From Apostichopus japonicus (Eukaryota > Echinodermata > Holothuroidea > Aspidochirotida > Stichopodidae), in assembly GCF_037975245.1 (NCBI RefSeq), contig NC_092573.1, forward strand, positions 9,956,001-10,020,000: a stretch of 64,000 nt of DNA, given 5' to 3'. The stretch's first letter is position 1; every line of letters begins with the position of its first letter. The notes below the pieces were generated by a model that did no database searches, was not told the origin of the DNA, and worked only from the letters and a program-made list of their open reading frames with translations. This document shows positions 1 to 12,400 of this stretch, one piece after another. Position numbers and translations under genes: made by a program.

Positions 1-735
1 CGAGAGACATCATAGTTTGTTACAGTACTACTGTTGTATTGCGTTCACGAGAGACAATTATTTGTTACGCTACTACTGTTGTATCGCATTCACAAGAGAC
101 ATAGTTTATTACGGTACTACTGTTGTATCATGTTCACGAGAGACATAATAGGGTATTACAGTGCCACTGCGATTTTTTTTTCCGCCAGACACGCAAAAAT
201 ATCCTTTTCCTTTTTCTTTTCCGGGGTCTTCGCCCCACCAGGGCCCTAGGGCAGTCCCCTGGACCCCACGCCTTTATGCTCGTACGCTACCGGTGCTCGG
301 CGTTTTCTCACAATTTTCGCGTACGTTTAAATGTTTAAACGAACGAAAAATTGGCCGTTTAAACGTTTAGGTCTTTAAACGAAAACTCACAGCCCTACTG
401 TTGTATGGCGTTCACGACAAACAATAGTGTGTTACAATACTACTGTTGTATCACGTTCACGAGAGACATAACAGTTTATTACAGTACTACTGTTGTATTG
501 CGTTCACGATAGACAATTATTTATTACGGTACTAATGTTGTATCGCATTCACAAGAGACATAGTTTATTACGGTACTACTGTTGTATCGTATTCACGAGA
601 GACATAATAGGGTATTACAGCCCTACTGTTGTATGGCGTTCACAACAGACAATAGTGTGTTACAATACTACTGTTGTATCACATTCACGAGAGACATAAC
701 AGTTTATTACAGTACTACTGTTGTATCTCATTCAA
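1..735. repeat. 47-bp minisatellite with higher-order structure
   Basis: Monomers of about 47 bp containing the core TACAGTACTACTGTTGTAT followed by GCGTTCACGAGAGACA repeat head to tail. Blocks of about five monomers recur: the segment beginning at 1 is repeated at 461, and once the 227-bp insertion is subtracted the period is about 233 bp. The block therefore has a higher-order repeat. Short open frames across it merely read the repeat and are not genes. It lies upstream of the SH2 exon and is presumably within an intron of the adaptor gene. Confidence 0.9.
162..388. mobile_element. 227-bp insertion inside the minisatellite
   Basis: The monomer at 602-660 reads ...TATTACAGCCCTACTG without a break, while the equivalent monomer at 151-400 is split after TATTACAG by 227 bp and resumes at ACAGCCCTACTG. 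The four bases ACAG occur on both sides (158-161 and 389-392) and may be a short target duplication. The insert is unlike its surroundings: a T-rich start, a GC-rich core with GGGGTC/GACCCC-type inverted motifs, and an end rich in GTTTAAAC. No coding capacity is visible. The family is unknown. Confidence 0.65.
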
Positions 736-1392
736 TTTTGTCGGGTTGTCAACTATTCAAAAGGAGAGCATATTCTCTATATTTTCTCACTTATAAGTTT
801 TCTGTATTGATGTAGATGTGAAAGAGATCAATTTTTTCCGATTGCTCATATATGTCGTCAGAAATCGGGAATAAAATCGTTACTCAGTACTGCATTTATA
901 GATTTATCGATGTTCAAATGTAAGACACAACCTTGCTCGCCGTTTACCCCGTTCTCACCTCCATCTCTCCTTTCGCACCTTCCCGGGTCTAAACGTGCCA
1001 AGTTCAGTCGTGTGACCCTGTTAGCCCTGCTTCCACTTCATCTCATGACTCATCTTCCTTCCATATCGGTTTTGTCTAAAATCTTCCCTGATCCAATTCA
1101 CAGAGGTTGTTACTGCTTGTTCCCGAGTCTCATATGGGGTTATATTTTGAGGGTCTTATTTATTTCCACGCCAGGCTAGAAATAGGTTTTTTTTTGTGGG
1201 GGGGGACACTCTTCATGTGTATATTTAAGCCGCATAATCTTGAACCATATTTGTGTGGCAGTGAGAATAGTTCACTTTTGGAAGTAAACCCATCCATTGC
1301 ATGCCACCTATTATGAGTATTGTGGAGGAAACCTCTGGACATTCATGTTTCAACCAGGATGTTAATTTTGTTTGTCCCTGTCTTCTCCGCAG
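736..1392. other. intronic DNA before the SH2 exon
   Basis: No coding exon or repeat array is recognised here. The last bases form a good 3' splice site (pyrimidine-rich tract ending TCTTCTCCGCAG at 1392). Confidence 0.6.
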
Positions 1393-1512
1393 ATGGTACC
1401 ATGGTAAACTGTCAAGAATAGATGCAGAGAAGAAACTCAAGAGTCAAAAAGAATGTAGTTACCTGGTCCGGCAAAGCGAGAGTGCTGCAAGGGATTACTC
1501 ACTCTCGTTAAA
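1393..1512 (+). CDS. SHB-family adaptor, exon encoding first half of SH2 domain
   Basis: The exon encodes WYHGKLSRIDAEKKL, then the FLVRES-type strand YLVRQSES, then YSLSLK. SH2 domains bind phosphotyrosine: the Arg of YLVRQSES is the phosphate-binding residue and the Arg of LSRIDAE is the alpha-A Arg. The pattern WYHG..SR.DAE..L......YLVR.SE....D.SLSLK is that of the C-terminal SH2 domain of vertebrate SHB, SHD, SHE and SHF, adaptors downstream of receptor tyrosine kinases. The exon is bounded by TTCTCCGCAG and GTAAGT. It enters and leaves in phase 2, and its last two bases (AA) join the first base of the next exon to make Lys. Earlier exons with the proline-rich and tyrosine-motif region lie left of the window. 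Which paralogue this is cannot be decided. Confidence 0.93.
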
Positions 1513-1629
1513 GTAAGTCATAATTAATCACTCTCGTTAAAGTAAGTCATTGATTGCTGACAGACTTTAGTCAAGTTGTCAGTTAATGTTTACAACATAA
1601 AAGGAAGTGAAACGATTGACTGCTGGGCA

Positions 1630-2335
1630 AAAGCCTATGTTGCTAATTTTAAAAGTGGAGTGTTACCATTATCTGGGCACAGCCTATGTTGCTAATTTCA
1701 GTAGTGGGGTGTTACCATCATCTGGGTCCAGCCTATGTTGCTAATTTCAGTGGTGGGGTGTTACCATTATCTGGGTACAGCCTATGCTGCTAATTTCAGT
1801 GGTGGGGTGTTACCATTATCTGGGTACAGCCTATGTTGCTAATCTCAGTGGTGGGGTGTTACCATTATCTTGGTCCAGCCTATGTTGCTAATTTCAGTGG
1901 TGGGGTGTTACCATTATCTGGGTACAGCCTATGCTGCTAATTTCAGTGGTGGGGTGTTACCATTATCTGGGTACAGCCTATGTTGCTAATTTCAGTGGTG
2001 GGGTGTTACCATTAATTGGGAACAGCCTATGTTGCTAATGTTAATGGTGGGTGTTACCATTAATTGGGAACAGCCTATGGTGCTAATTTTAATGCTGGGG
2101 TGTTACCATCACTTGGGAAAAGCCTATGTGCTAATTTCATTAGTGGAGTGTTACCATTATTTGAGCACAGCCTTTGTTGCTGATGTTAATAGTGGGGGTG
2201 TTACCATTTACTAGAAACAGCCTATGTGCTAATTTCAGTGGTGGGATGTTACCATTAACTAGAAACAGCCTATGTTGCTAATTTTAATGGTTGTGTGTTA
2301 CCATTACTTTGGAACAGCCTATGTTGCTAATTTCA
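1630..2335. repeat. 49-bp tandem array
   Basis: About 14 copies of a 49-bp unit with the core CAGCCTATGTTGCTAATTTC followed by AGTGGTGGGGTGTTACCATT. The central copies are nearly identical and both edges are diverged. The period was checked from the CTAATTTCAG starts at 1741 and 1790. The short frames inside it are not genes. Confidence 0.93.
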
Positions 2336-3627
2336 TTTGCCATGCAAGAACAAATCTTACTCTGTCTTTGTTTCATGCAATGTATTACAGTTCTAAATAT
2401 AGCAATAAGGATATTATTTCAGATATGAAATGTCATCAGCTATTTTCAGACAAGAAAGTAAATTTGATGCAGGTAAACTGATCTTCTTTGTTTGTTGGTG
2501 CTAGGTGTATCCTCAAATTTCAAATTTCAGTGGATTTGAAAATGTCTCTCATTTCCTAGTAGGATTCTGTATCTTTTTTTGAAACAAGGAAATGCTTACA
2601 TAGAGAGTATCTTTACAAGTGGCTCAATAAAAAAAAAATTAAAGAGATATTAATTCTGCCTGTAATGAGGCTTGGTCTATGGTTTACATGTGGGTTGCTA
2701 CATATATAACAATCAGGCACTTGTGAAAATTCATTGAATACAAACGGCTATTGTGTTTTGTTTTTGTATTTCAAGTAGCTAATTTTTTATACTAAGAATG
2801 GAGTTAAGAGCTGTGTTCTTAAGAAGGATGGACCTTCATTAACAGAGCATTGTTGAGATGGAGGGGTAGATGGACGGGGGGGGGGGGGATTTCCACGTAC
2901 CCCTGAAGTTTTAGTTTGCACATTCTGCGTCTTATATCCCCCATTAAAATTTGTCATGTTAAGAAGTATGCTGGCTGAATCTACTAAGCTTCCACTGAAC
3001 TTTTCAAAATTTTCACATTCTTTGCATTAAACTAATCTTCCTAAATTTTGTGATCTCAATTTACAAGTACTTTAGAGGGCTCATAAAATGCAAGTGAAAG
3101 ATGTTCTCTTGTCGAATGAAGATGTTGGCTTATTCAGCGATCTTTTATGCTCTCATTTTTTACGGAACCATATTCTAACATGCACACAAAAATTTTGAAC
3201 AAAAGAGTGTACCAATTACTACAGGGTGAAACTCTTCAAAACGTGCTTCAATAGATAAGTTTTTGTTTGACGCTTTTGCGAGTGGTTTCATTTGGATACA
3301 TGTTTCGGTTTTGAAAAGAACAGATATCGAAAATCAAGATGAAAATAATAATATAAAATTCCATCCTAGCTCATTACTCTCTTCATTCTCTTAAACTATG
3401 GAAACACATAAACCTCCCCATGGAAGGCTGACTCCATACAGCTCCATTAATTTAATGGCCCCTGGAAATGCATCTGATGATAATTGTTCAGAATTAAAAG
3501 TGCAAATAAGATGAATATTTAAGGGAGAAGCCTTGTTTTACTTTTATAATTTCTGGGACATATTAATATGCAAATTAACAAGTGTCTGTGAATTTGACAG
3601 ACTCTTTTCCTGTTAGTGTTAGCATGC

Positions 3628-4200
3628 TGCACTGTTAATGTACAGTAGCAATTGTTTACAGTACTACTATGTTATTACTGTATAGTTAGAGTAAGTACTC
3701 ATGTACTGCTAATTAACATGTAATAGTAACAGAAAGTGGTCTGCTGTTATTATACAGTCGTATCATATTGCACTGTTAATGTACAGTAGCAATTGTTTAC
3801 AGTACTACTATGTTATAACTGTTTAATAAGATCAAGTATTCATGTACTGCTAATATGTAATATTAACAGCATGTATCACTGTACTGATCTGCTGTTACTG
3901 TACAGTCGTATCATATTGCACTGTTAATGTACAGTAGCAATTGTTTACAGTACTACTATGTTATAACTGTTTAATAAGATCAAGTACTCATGTACTGCTA
4001 ATATGTAATATTAACAGCATGTATCACTGTACTGATCTGCTGTTACTGTACAGTCGTATCATATTGCACTGTTAATGTACAGTAGCAATCTTTACAGTAC
4101 TACTATGTTATTACTGTATAGTAAGATTAAGTACTCATGTACTGCTAATATGTAATATTAACAGCAAGTATCACTGTACTGATCTCCTGTTACAGTAGAG
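3628..4200. repeat. 148-bp tandem array
   Basis: Four copies of a unit starting TGCACTGTTAATGTACAGTA, at about 3628, 3769, 3917 and 4065. The last two full periods are exactly 148 bp and the first is 141. Each unit is itself rich in TACAGTA/TACTGTA palindromic words. Confidence 0.92.
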
Positions 4201-4412
4201 TATTATCATAGTCACAGTCAACGTGCAATTTCAACATCGAGTGGGTAGGCCTTTACAGTTATTGAACAATAATGCTGTCACTTACTATATACTTTTACTG
4301 TTCAAAGTGTACACAACAACAAGTGTAACACTTTACAATTATTTACACATTTACAATCATAGCTGTTCCAGGTACTAACAAGCCATTGCTTATTGTTTGC
4401 TTCCGCCAACAG

Positions 4413-4596
4413 GAGTACGAAGGGTTTCATGCATATGAAGATAATACAGCATGATGAAGGTTTTATCCTCGGTGAATTCAGCAAACCATTCCTTACCATT
4501 CCAGAGATGATCAGTTACTACACAGGACATAAGCTCAACATCAAGGGTGCAGCCCACATGGCCCTTATGTATCCGGTTACCATAGAGATGCTCTAA
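4413..4596 (+). CDS. SHB-family adaptor, last exon (end of SH2 domain)
   Basis: After the acceptor CCGCCAACAG the exon reads (K)STKGFMHMKIIQHDEGF, then ILGEFSKPFLTIPEMISYY, then HKLNIKGAAHMALMYPV and ends at TAA (4594-4596). GFMHMK, the LG...PF..(I/V)PE segment and KL.IKGA.HM.L.YPV are diagnostic of the SHB/SHD/SHE/SHF SH2 domain. The stop a few residues after YPV means the SH2 domain is C-terminal, as in the family. The phase 2 junction with the previous exon restores Lys exactly. The gene is convergent with the MEK gene. A possible polyadenylation signal AATAAA lies at 5397-5402, about 800 bp past the stop. Confidence 0.94.
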
Positions 4597-6231
4597 CCGC
4601 CTCGCTAATCTACCTTGCCTTAAAGATGGCCAGCTTTGAGTTACGGAAAATAAGCCAACCGAGACCTGCTGTAGATATGGAATATCCAGAATGTATTTGT
4701 TGCTGATGCTTCAGCGCCCTCAACATGGATAGGTGGCTGCAGGCTAGCCACCCAGCAAGGTTTGATTCTGGAGTTTTACCAAGGTATATGCCTCTGCTGC
4801 CCTCGATTAAGCCCTTCAGATTATGGTCCACTTTTCAGCCAGCTGATGGCTCCAGTCTGTTGAATTTTTGCCTTTGTTCTACAGGAGAGAAGTTTACCCT
4901 TACATCCTGTTGTTGGTGTGTGAACAACTTTGGTGGCGCTATTTGCTTTTGGTCAATAGTGGAAGTGGAAGAGTTTGATGTCTGTGCAAATTACTCCTTG
5001 AAAACCGATGCACTTGTGTCCTGGGAGGTTTTGAATACCTTCCAGGAAATGCTTAGCAGTATATGTGTGTGCATGTAATATGCAAATAAGTTTTAATATG
5101 CAAATAATAACCTGCTCTTGCTTCCATTATCCATCCCATGGAGTATTTTATTGGAAAATCCTCTGTGTTGGCCCTGCAGTTACAAATGTTGATATTATTA
5201 GTATTGCAGTTTTAAACCTGTTGACATGAGTTTCTATGTCACTAGTTCTTGCCAAACGTCTATGATTGTAAGCAATTCATGCCACTTCTTTGAGATGAGG
5301 ATTGGAAGTGGTAAATTGTTAGTGATTTTTTGTGTTTCCACAAACTCTCAGTTGTTATTATAATACAGATAATGTTGTCTTATGTTCCAGTTAAGCAATA
5401 AATGTTATGGAAAATTTGGATTGCCATGGTGACTACACTTTTATGGGTATAGTTTCTTCACTCATTTCTGTGTAAAGCATGCCTTCAAGACAAAATGAGT
5501 GACAGCATTAAAGTAAAGGCGATAAAGTAGGACTAGGATAGTTTATAAGGGGGGGGGAGGTGGGTTGGGGGGTTTAGACTAGGACAGAATGGAAACTTTC
5601 ATTACTCTAGAACTCCAGTCAGATGATTATAAGACACTGTTAGATACATGGTAGTAGTAGATACATGATAACATGTTTTGTTTATGATGTTAAGAAACAC
5701 CACTGTGTTGGTACCAGTCTGTAGGCTCTTGTCATCTTAATCGAGTCACACCATATATATATAGCCATGTTTATTCATTGGATGGTACGCTTCGCTTGAC
5801 TTCAGACAAATTAAAAAAAGAGAGAAGTTAGTAGATCGTGATCTGCCGCAGTGAAGGTCGCTGACAATTCTCTCTTCATTTCGTCTCTTCGAAAATGAAA
5901 AGAAAAACTGACCGAATAATGATCGGTAGGTTTTACCGCTCAGTTGGTATGGGTAATTTCAAGGGGGCAATGTAGGTTTGATTCTATTGTCAAGGTTTCC
6001 TTTGTTGTCCTTTTGGCTTGATCTATTGTCCTTTTGTTGCTTATAAACCCTATTGTATTTTATGCTGCACCACCAGACAAGAGGCTCTGTGTACTACCAT
6101 GTACAGATCTATGTATTACCAATCTATATCTACTCCCTGTATCAATCAAAAGTTTCAACCTCTCCCTCCCAAGTTGGTTTTGTCAGGAGGGATGCCTTTC
6201 AGATGTAAAAGGAGAGTGGTGATTAAAAGAC

Positions 6232-6266
<35 letters not shown>

Positions 6267-8930
6267 CTTTCACTGTATATTTTAATCAAGAGAGACTGAA
6301 AAGTTGATTTAGCATGACTTATATAAAAATCATAAAAAAGTGCAATTTTTGGTTGAATAGTGTTTTATGTTGATTTTATCTTAGATCTTTCACTTATTTT
6401 TTATGTTGAGTATTTTACTTTTATTTTATTTTTTCTCATTTGTTATAGTGGATTTTTTTTCTTTTTCTTTTTCCATCTTTTTTCCTTCTTTATTGATTTT
6501 GGTGACTGATGTTTTCTAGTACTAGCAGAATCAGTTTTGACAACCTTGTTCGTATAGAAAAAAAATTGTTTAATACAAAGTTCATCAAAGGGTAGAGACT
6601 TTTTGTTGAACTGTTGTAGGGCTTTTGAAATCTTTTGGTTTAAGAGTTTTTATACTTCTTTCTATTTTAAGATAAAAAAAAATTGGTGCTTCTATCTTTT
6701 TATCCTTGACGTAAGTCGCTACTCGAAACATCTTACGAGTGAAAAATCTGAGTACTTTCTGAAGAAAGAAAAAAAATTTAGAAACAAAGAACAGAGAAAA
6801 AGAAGGAAGTTTGGGTTTTGTTTTATGTCTATGTTAACAATAGAAATTGTTGTCCATGCTATTCTTGATTTGCATAATAACAATAGGATATTGTCGTTTG
6901 GAAATAAATGTTACCGTTCCTTGCACGGGTAGTATGCAGCACCTACGCTGTGTATTTATATCGATGTCTTCTGTCATGTATGCAAATAGGATGGACAGAA
7001 AATACTAAGTTTTTTAGCTTTTAATTGCATTAGTAACGCAACAAATGTTCAACACTTTGAATCAGTCGGTTATAATTCTAAAAGGAAGAAGGAAAATTCC
7101 TTCTCTGAACAAGACTTGCAATATCATTAATTCCCTTAGTTCTCAGAGAAAAGCCATACTTTTTTTGTTTTCGTTTATAAAAATTAATCAGAGATTTTTT
7201 AATAATGGTATGTACCGATTAAGGCTCAGATTACTGGATTGCATGCATATGATACCATTGCTCTGGATAGTGGTCTGTATGAGAAGAGAATCAGAAATGA
7301 TTATGCTGCAGGGACCCCTCTCCCCCCTACACAGAGCTGAGATGGGGGGAGGGGGAAGCAGTCTGGAGCCCGTAAAAATGATCAGTTGTACTAAAATGGC
7401 TGTCACCACACTTGCATGAAAACCGATGGTGTAAAAATTATCGGGTGCCATCTCTCATACGGTACCCTCACCCATCATGTCAGGGCCATTATGCTAGTAA
7501 AACTGCTTTTTCCCCCCTTTTTGGGGGGGGGTGGGGGGAGATTCCAACAGTAATTTGTAAATTTGTCAGTAATTTGAAAATGAATGTTTGGATAATGCCT
7601 CAGAATTTCATCTAGCAGAAGCATCATCATTCTGCTCTTTTAAGGTTTTTTTTTTAAATTTTATTTTCAGGACATTCTTTAAAAAGTTGCGACTAATTAA
7701 TCACGGATAGGATGCTTTCAAAAATGAATACTTTCTACTGGTTTTATTTGAGTCTAATCATGATGGCATGTGTTTTAATTCTTGTAAAAAAATATGTGCA
7801 TTATTTTATGTTTCATCTCTTCTTCCTCTGTACAGTTTAATAATTCTGTGAACCTAATGTATATTTGATGAAACAAAAAAACTATCATTATTATTATCAT
7901 TATTATTATTATTGTCTTGTTGTAGTTGTCTTGTGTTTAATATCCACCAACTGTCATTCTATGTGATAATGTTACAAACATGTTTGCAAAACTGCTCGGG
8001 CAGAATCATGAGCAGTTATTTTCAGAATTAAAAATATCTCTTTTCCAATCAATCAATCAGCTGTTGTCGTACTTTTTGTGTGTGTATTCGTTGGTATCGG
8101 TATGAGATCGACCCTGGTTATCCTTGGGTTGGTTGATACCAGGAAGTAAAAAAATTGGCGATTTTACTGATCTTATCTTGGAAGTAACCAAAGCTGTCTT
8201 CCTTATCTTAGCTATTATATGAAGCAGCTGTGGCAGGAACATAAATTTCACAAATAGTTTGAGGAGTAATATAAGGAAGTCAGTTTTGGTTACTTTGTAG
8301 ATCAGGTGACACCCGGAAAAATGTGTGGTTCTTTCCGGGTAAAATAAACCAAAGCGAGGGCTAACCAGGTTGAATTTGTAATGATGAAACTGTTCCCAGT
8401 TCCTTCCATGCAAAAACCCACTTCCGTGACAGAGTATTAATGAAGATGACCTCACGTCCTGTTGAGACATCGGACTCAAAAGGCTTAGAATAAAGTTGGT
8501 GCAAGGCATAAAACCTTCCTGCATTTCCTACTTAGAGGACAGTGGGGCTGAAAGTACGTGTGAGCTAGCAACCCTTATGGAAGACAGAAATGACTGGAAA
8601 TCTCGATGCCAGGTTATTGTCCGGCCAACTTCTCCTACTCCTCATGATGATAATGGTCCACCAAGGTCAAACTGATAATGATGATGATGAGGGTTATCAT
8701 GTTTGGATTTCCTCGGATATCTTCTGGATGCTGCTTTGATCATGTACCTTTCTCCAGTGTGGAGCATCAAAAGACCAAATTGTCCAATAATTAGTCTTTC
8801 AATGTTCTAGTGTTCAAGGCTTTTTAACTTTACATCTGGTACCATTTTCATGCGGGTACCCCTTCAAAATCGCATTTGCCCACTACAGTGAGGGTGAACC
8901 CATTAAGAATTATACTCATCCTCCACGCTA
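4597..8930. other. 3' UTR of the SHB-like gene and intergenic DNA
   Basis: No exon is recognised. The first part is probably 3' UTR (AATAAA at 5397-5402, another at 6903-6908). A T-run of about 30 sits near 6233-6264, followed by T-rich DNA to about 6680. A TTA-type microsatellite lies near 7885-7915, and G-runs near 5550 and 7530. A 155-codon open frame on the - strand (8057-8524) shows no domain and is probably chance. Confidence 0.6.
5930..6000 (+). repeat. tRNA-like SINE head (degenerate)
   Basis: The sequence CCGCTCAGTTGGTATGGGT resembles a tRNA A box. About 35 bp later GGTTTGATTCTA resembles a B box (GGTTCGANTCC). Spacing fits a tRNA-derived promoter, but the stems do not pair well, so this is read as an old SINE head, not a functional tRNA. 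Confidence 0.35.
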
Positions 8931-9420
8931 AAATATTGTTACACTATATTTGACGAATCTCATTTAAGAAGAAAATCAAGGGGTTGATAGGATAACCTCA
9001 TTACAACAAGACTGAGATTGTGATGGGAGTTCAAAATCAAGGTTGTGTTAGGGTTCAACTCATTGCAGCAAGACAAGTTTCTGAAGGGATGTTCCTCATT
9101 AGTCTAAAACCAAGCTTCTAACAGGATTAAACTATTGTAACACTATATTTGACACTTTGACAGATCTCATATTAGAAGAAAATCAAGGGGCTGATAGGAT
9201 AACCTCATTACAACAAAACAAGGTTCTAACGGGATGTATCTCATACAACAAAGACTTAGGTTTGGATATTATATACCTGAGTAACACTGAGGCTATGATG
9301 GGATGTACAAAGGTTCTGAGAAGATAAACCCGATTACAGAAAGACAGGTTCTGTTTGGATTAGTGAGGGGGGTGGGGAATTAGTGAGGGGGTGGGGAATT
9401 AGTGAGGGGGAGAGGAACAA
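8930..9420. repeat. degenerate long-period repeat
   Basis: ACTATATTTGAC and the following AGAAAATCAAGGGG.TGATAGG, then ATAACCTCATTACAACAA, occur near 8942-9020 and again near 9143-9220, a period of about 200 bp. Shorter related words (CTCATTACAACAAGAC, GATGGGATGT) run on to about 9340, and a GTGAGGGGGTGGGGAATTA triplet repeat closes the region at 9362-9412. Confidence 0.75.
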
Positions 9421-12400
9421 AATAAATGTGTATGTCTATGGACTGTTAACCAAAATTTTACAAACTGCTCATGGAAATTTAAAAAAAAAAAAAAACATAC
9501 AAAATAAAAGGTACATATGTTGCATCTCATGTATTGGGTGAATGTACACATTTAATAATCTAAACTTTTGGGAGCTTTTCTACCACCATAATGGCCATGC
9601 ACAGTTAATCTCCAATGTTAAACATAAAAAAAGCGATACCATTATTATTCACTAAATCTTCTTTCATGTAACCAATATGATTAAAAAAAAATAAAGTGCT
9701 GGAGTATATTCCATTAATAAAGCCAAAAAATCACTATACAATTCTTTGTGTATTTATAATGAAAAATCCTTCTTTGTGTGGATCTTTGATACAAATGAAA
9801 TAAAATGAAAAAAAAAAAACACAAAAAAAATCTATGAAACAGCAATTCTGTTGTTTTGTATATCTACATCAGAATTAAGTACTAAATGAATAAATAATGA
9901 AATTCAAGCTTTTCCAAATATAACATTTCTTTGATTACACGGCTTACTACTCCATGATGCTTTGGTGTGAACTGGTAGAGTATATCTGAGCCCTCCGTCA
10001 GAAACGGGTTTGTGACAGATCTGCGAAACCATGTAGAGGATTTATCAGAACATCTTGCGACCAGTCTCTTAACCAATCGCAACCTTGGTTACTACCTCTC
10101 TGAACACGACCTGACGACTTTGAATGTTAAAAGCGAGAAGAATGGGACTTCACAAATTGCAATTGCACAAATAAAGTCATTAGTTTGACATAGAACATGC
10201 TTAGTATTGCTCTTTTGCATGATAAATACTACAGAAAATAATAATAATAATTACATCTATTTTAAGACAAAAATAATTGGGCAAAGCTATCACATCATCA
10301 CATAAACATCAATCAAAAGGCAGGGCCACATCTCAGTAATTAACAAAAACTAAAACAACAAACCATAAAAATAAAAAAAAATGACAGAACGATACCATCA
10401 TTCCTGTACTGCCGTTCGTGTTTCATCCCCGGCCACGTCGACCATTCCCCAGCCTCGAAAAATACTCAACTTACCATCCAACAGCGCCTTTTTTTGGTAT
10501 TGGTAAATTCCCGACAAGTTTGGCCAGCCCGGGTCATGATTAAGTTACATCATACGTTTAACTGTTTCCTCAGTGATTTTACAGATCATGCCTAGGTTTA
10601 ATCTTAATTTACCTTATGTGATGCTACAACTGTAGTACATGAGATTTCTTCACATGATACAGTAAATACAAACCATCTCCCACTCACACACACACCCCCT
10701 CCCCCTCCCCCACTAACTCTTTAGACCATGATGTACTCGGCCATTACATGATATTTAATGCCTTCTATATCACGGAGCAGACAATTCTCTGACTGTGATA
10801 GAAACCTAAATCACAACAAGTTACATGATTATACACAACTTCTTCTCTAGTCCTATGATGTTGTTTTTTGTGGGGCATCTTTAAAGAAAGCTATCAGTTT
10901 GTCTCTGGGTAATTCTGGTTTGTAGCAATATTAACAACCTATCCACTTTCTCGATTCAAATATGATTGCAAATGCTCAGCTGAGACAACCGATAAAGCTT
11001 GTGTCTCTCTGTAAGATCGCTGTTGATCTCTTAGCCAGTAATCTAGTGATTTCTATCCACTTTGACAAATCTGTCACCCAGACGACACATTCCCTGATAA
11101 TTAGTTTTAATCATAATTGCAAGCATAGTGTGAACATTGATTCAGGTAGGTACTGTCAGATTTCTTGATGCTTAGACACATTAACCAGTATTTTTAAGAG
11201 CTAATCAACAGTGTAAGAGGATTTACGTCATGGCAGACTTTTCATTCATAAAAGGCAAATGTGTTGTTTTATACTATCTGCACGTACCTCACAAACACAC
11301 CCACACAGCGGTTTAAACTGAGCTTTGATCGATGCAATTCCATACATTGTTAGGATTGAGTAGATCTTATTGTCAAAACTGGCCCACTGTTGAAAAACTG
11401 ATGATATAACAAAAACAGAACTTTTTTGTCTTTAAAAAGCAAACCATCTCATAACGATTGTGTTTGATTTGTAAAGATAAATTTAATTAATCTAACATGT
11501 GAAATGCTCCTTTATAACAAGCCATATGAAGACAAGAGCAACTACTTGCATTTGGTAATAAATTTCTAGCACCTTTTCCAAACACTAGCAGGTATTACTA
11601 AAAATTTAGACTGCTATGTTCAAAGTAAGCCACCCAGTTAGATGTTTTCACCAAGTGACAGTCACATTTTTTTCTTCAGGCCACAGACAAATGTGTTTGA
11701 ATATTATTAATTCTTAACATTTCCAGACAGTTTTACCATATTAGTATTAGTCAGATGCTAAAAGTGTAAAGCTTTTGACAACGTCCTTTGTTTAATGGTC
11801 GACCACTGAACTTATCGGTAACAAGATTTTAGTTTCGAAATACCATGTAATCTTTGTAAGGGTTGTTTTAATTTTGATTATTACGATATTGTCAATATCT
11901 CATCGAAAACTTCTGAGTAGGTCTTTTCCTGCTTCGACTAACTGATGAAAAGTATTACTTTGTAAGAGTGTTAATTAATTTTAAGTACCTATTTATTAGT
12001 ATCAATTAATTACTAAATTAGTATTAATTACTAAACCCATTCCTAGCTCTGACCACCTGAAAATTACTGATTCGTCTTTTACTGTTGATGGATCCCCCAT
12101 GGAGATTCCGATGCTCAATTTGATGCACAATTTACAATAACCCAGATTGACTCTTTCCAAATACCAGTAACAGTATCAAACTGAACCATAGAGGGTTTTA
12201 GAAATGGAAGTCACAAACTCTTCATGAACTTATGAGCAGCCAAATAGAGCGATAGTACAACTGACAGAATAACACATGTGTGATATTATAATGATATTTA
12301 TCACCCATGCGATTGACAATCCTTCTAAATCACATCTTATACACAATACTATATTACTAAAACGTTTCGGGATGAATGATGAACACCCAGAGATACAAAA

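Larger units (their letters stand above)
1513..4412 (+). other. intron splitting the SH2 domain
   Basis: A 2.9-kb intron runs from GTAAGT at 1513 to CCGCCAACAG at 4412. It holds two separate tandem arrays (49 bp at about 1630-2335 and 148 bp at about 3628-4200), a duplicated TCACTCTCGTTAAAGTAAGTCA just inside the donor, so the splice donor itself is partly duplicated at 1529-1551, and a G-run at 2876-2888. No coding exon is seen inside it. Confidence 0.85.

Noticed and set aside
4725-5078. 117-codon + strand open frame just after the SH2 stop codon
   Set aside because: Lies in the probable 3' UTR, has no recognised domain and no joining splice signals in the needed phase.
8057-8524. 155-codon open frame on the - strand
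   Set aside because: No domain, signal or compositional bias typical of a protein, no splice context, and it lies in the likely 3' region between two convergent genes.
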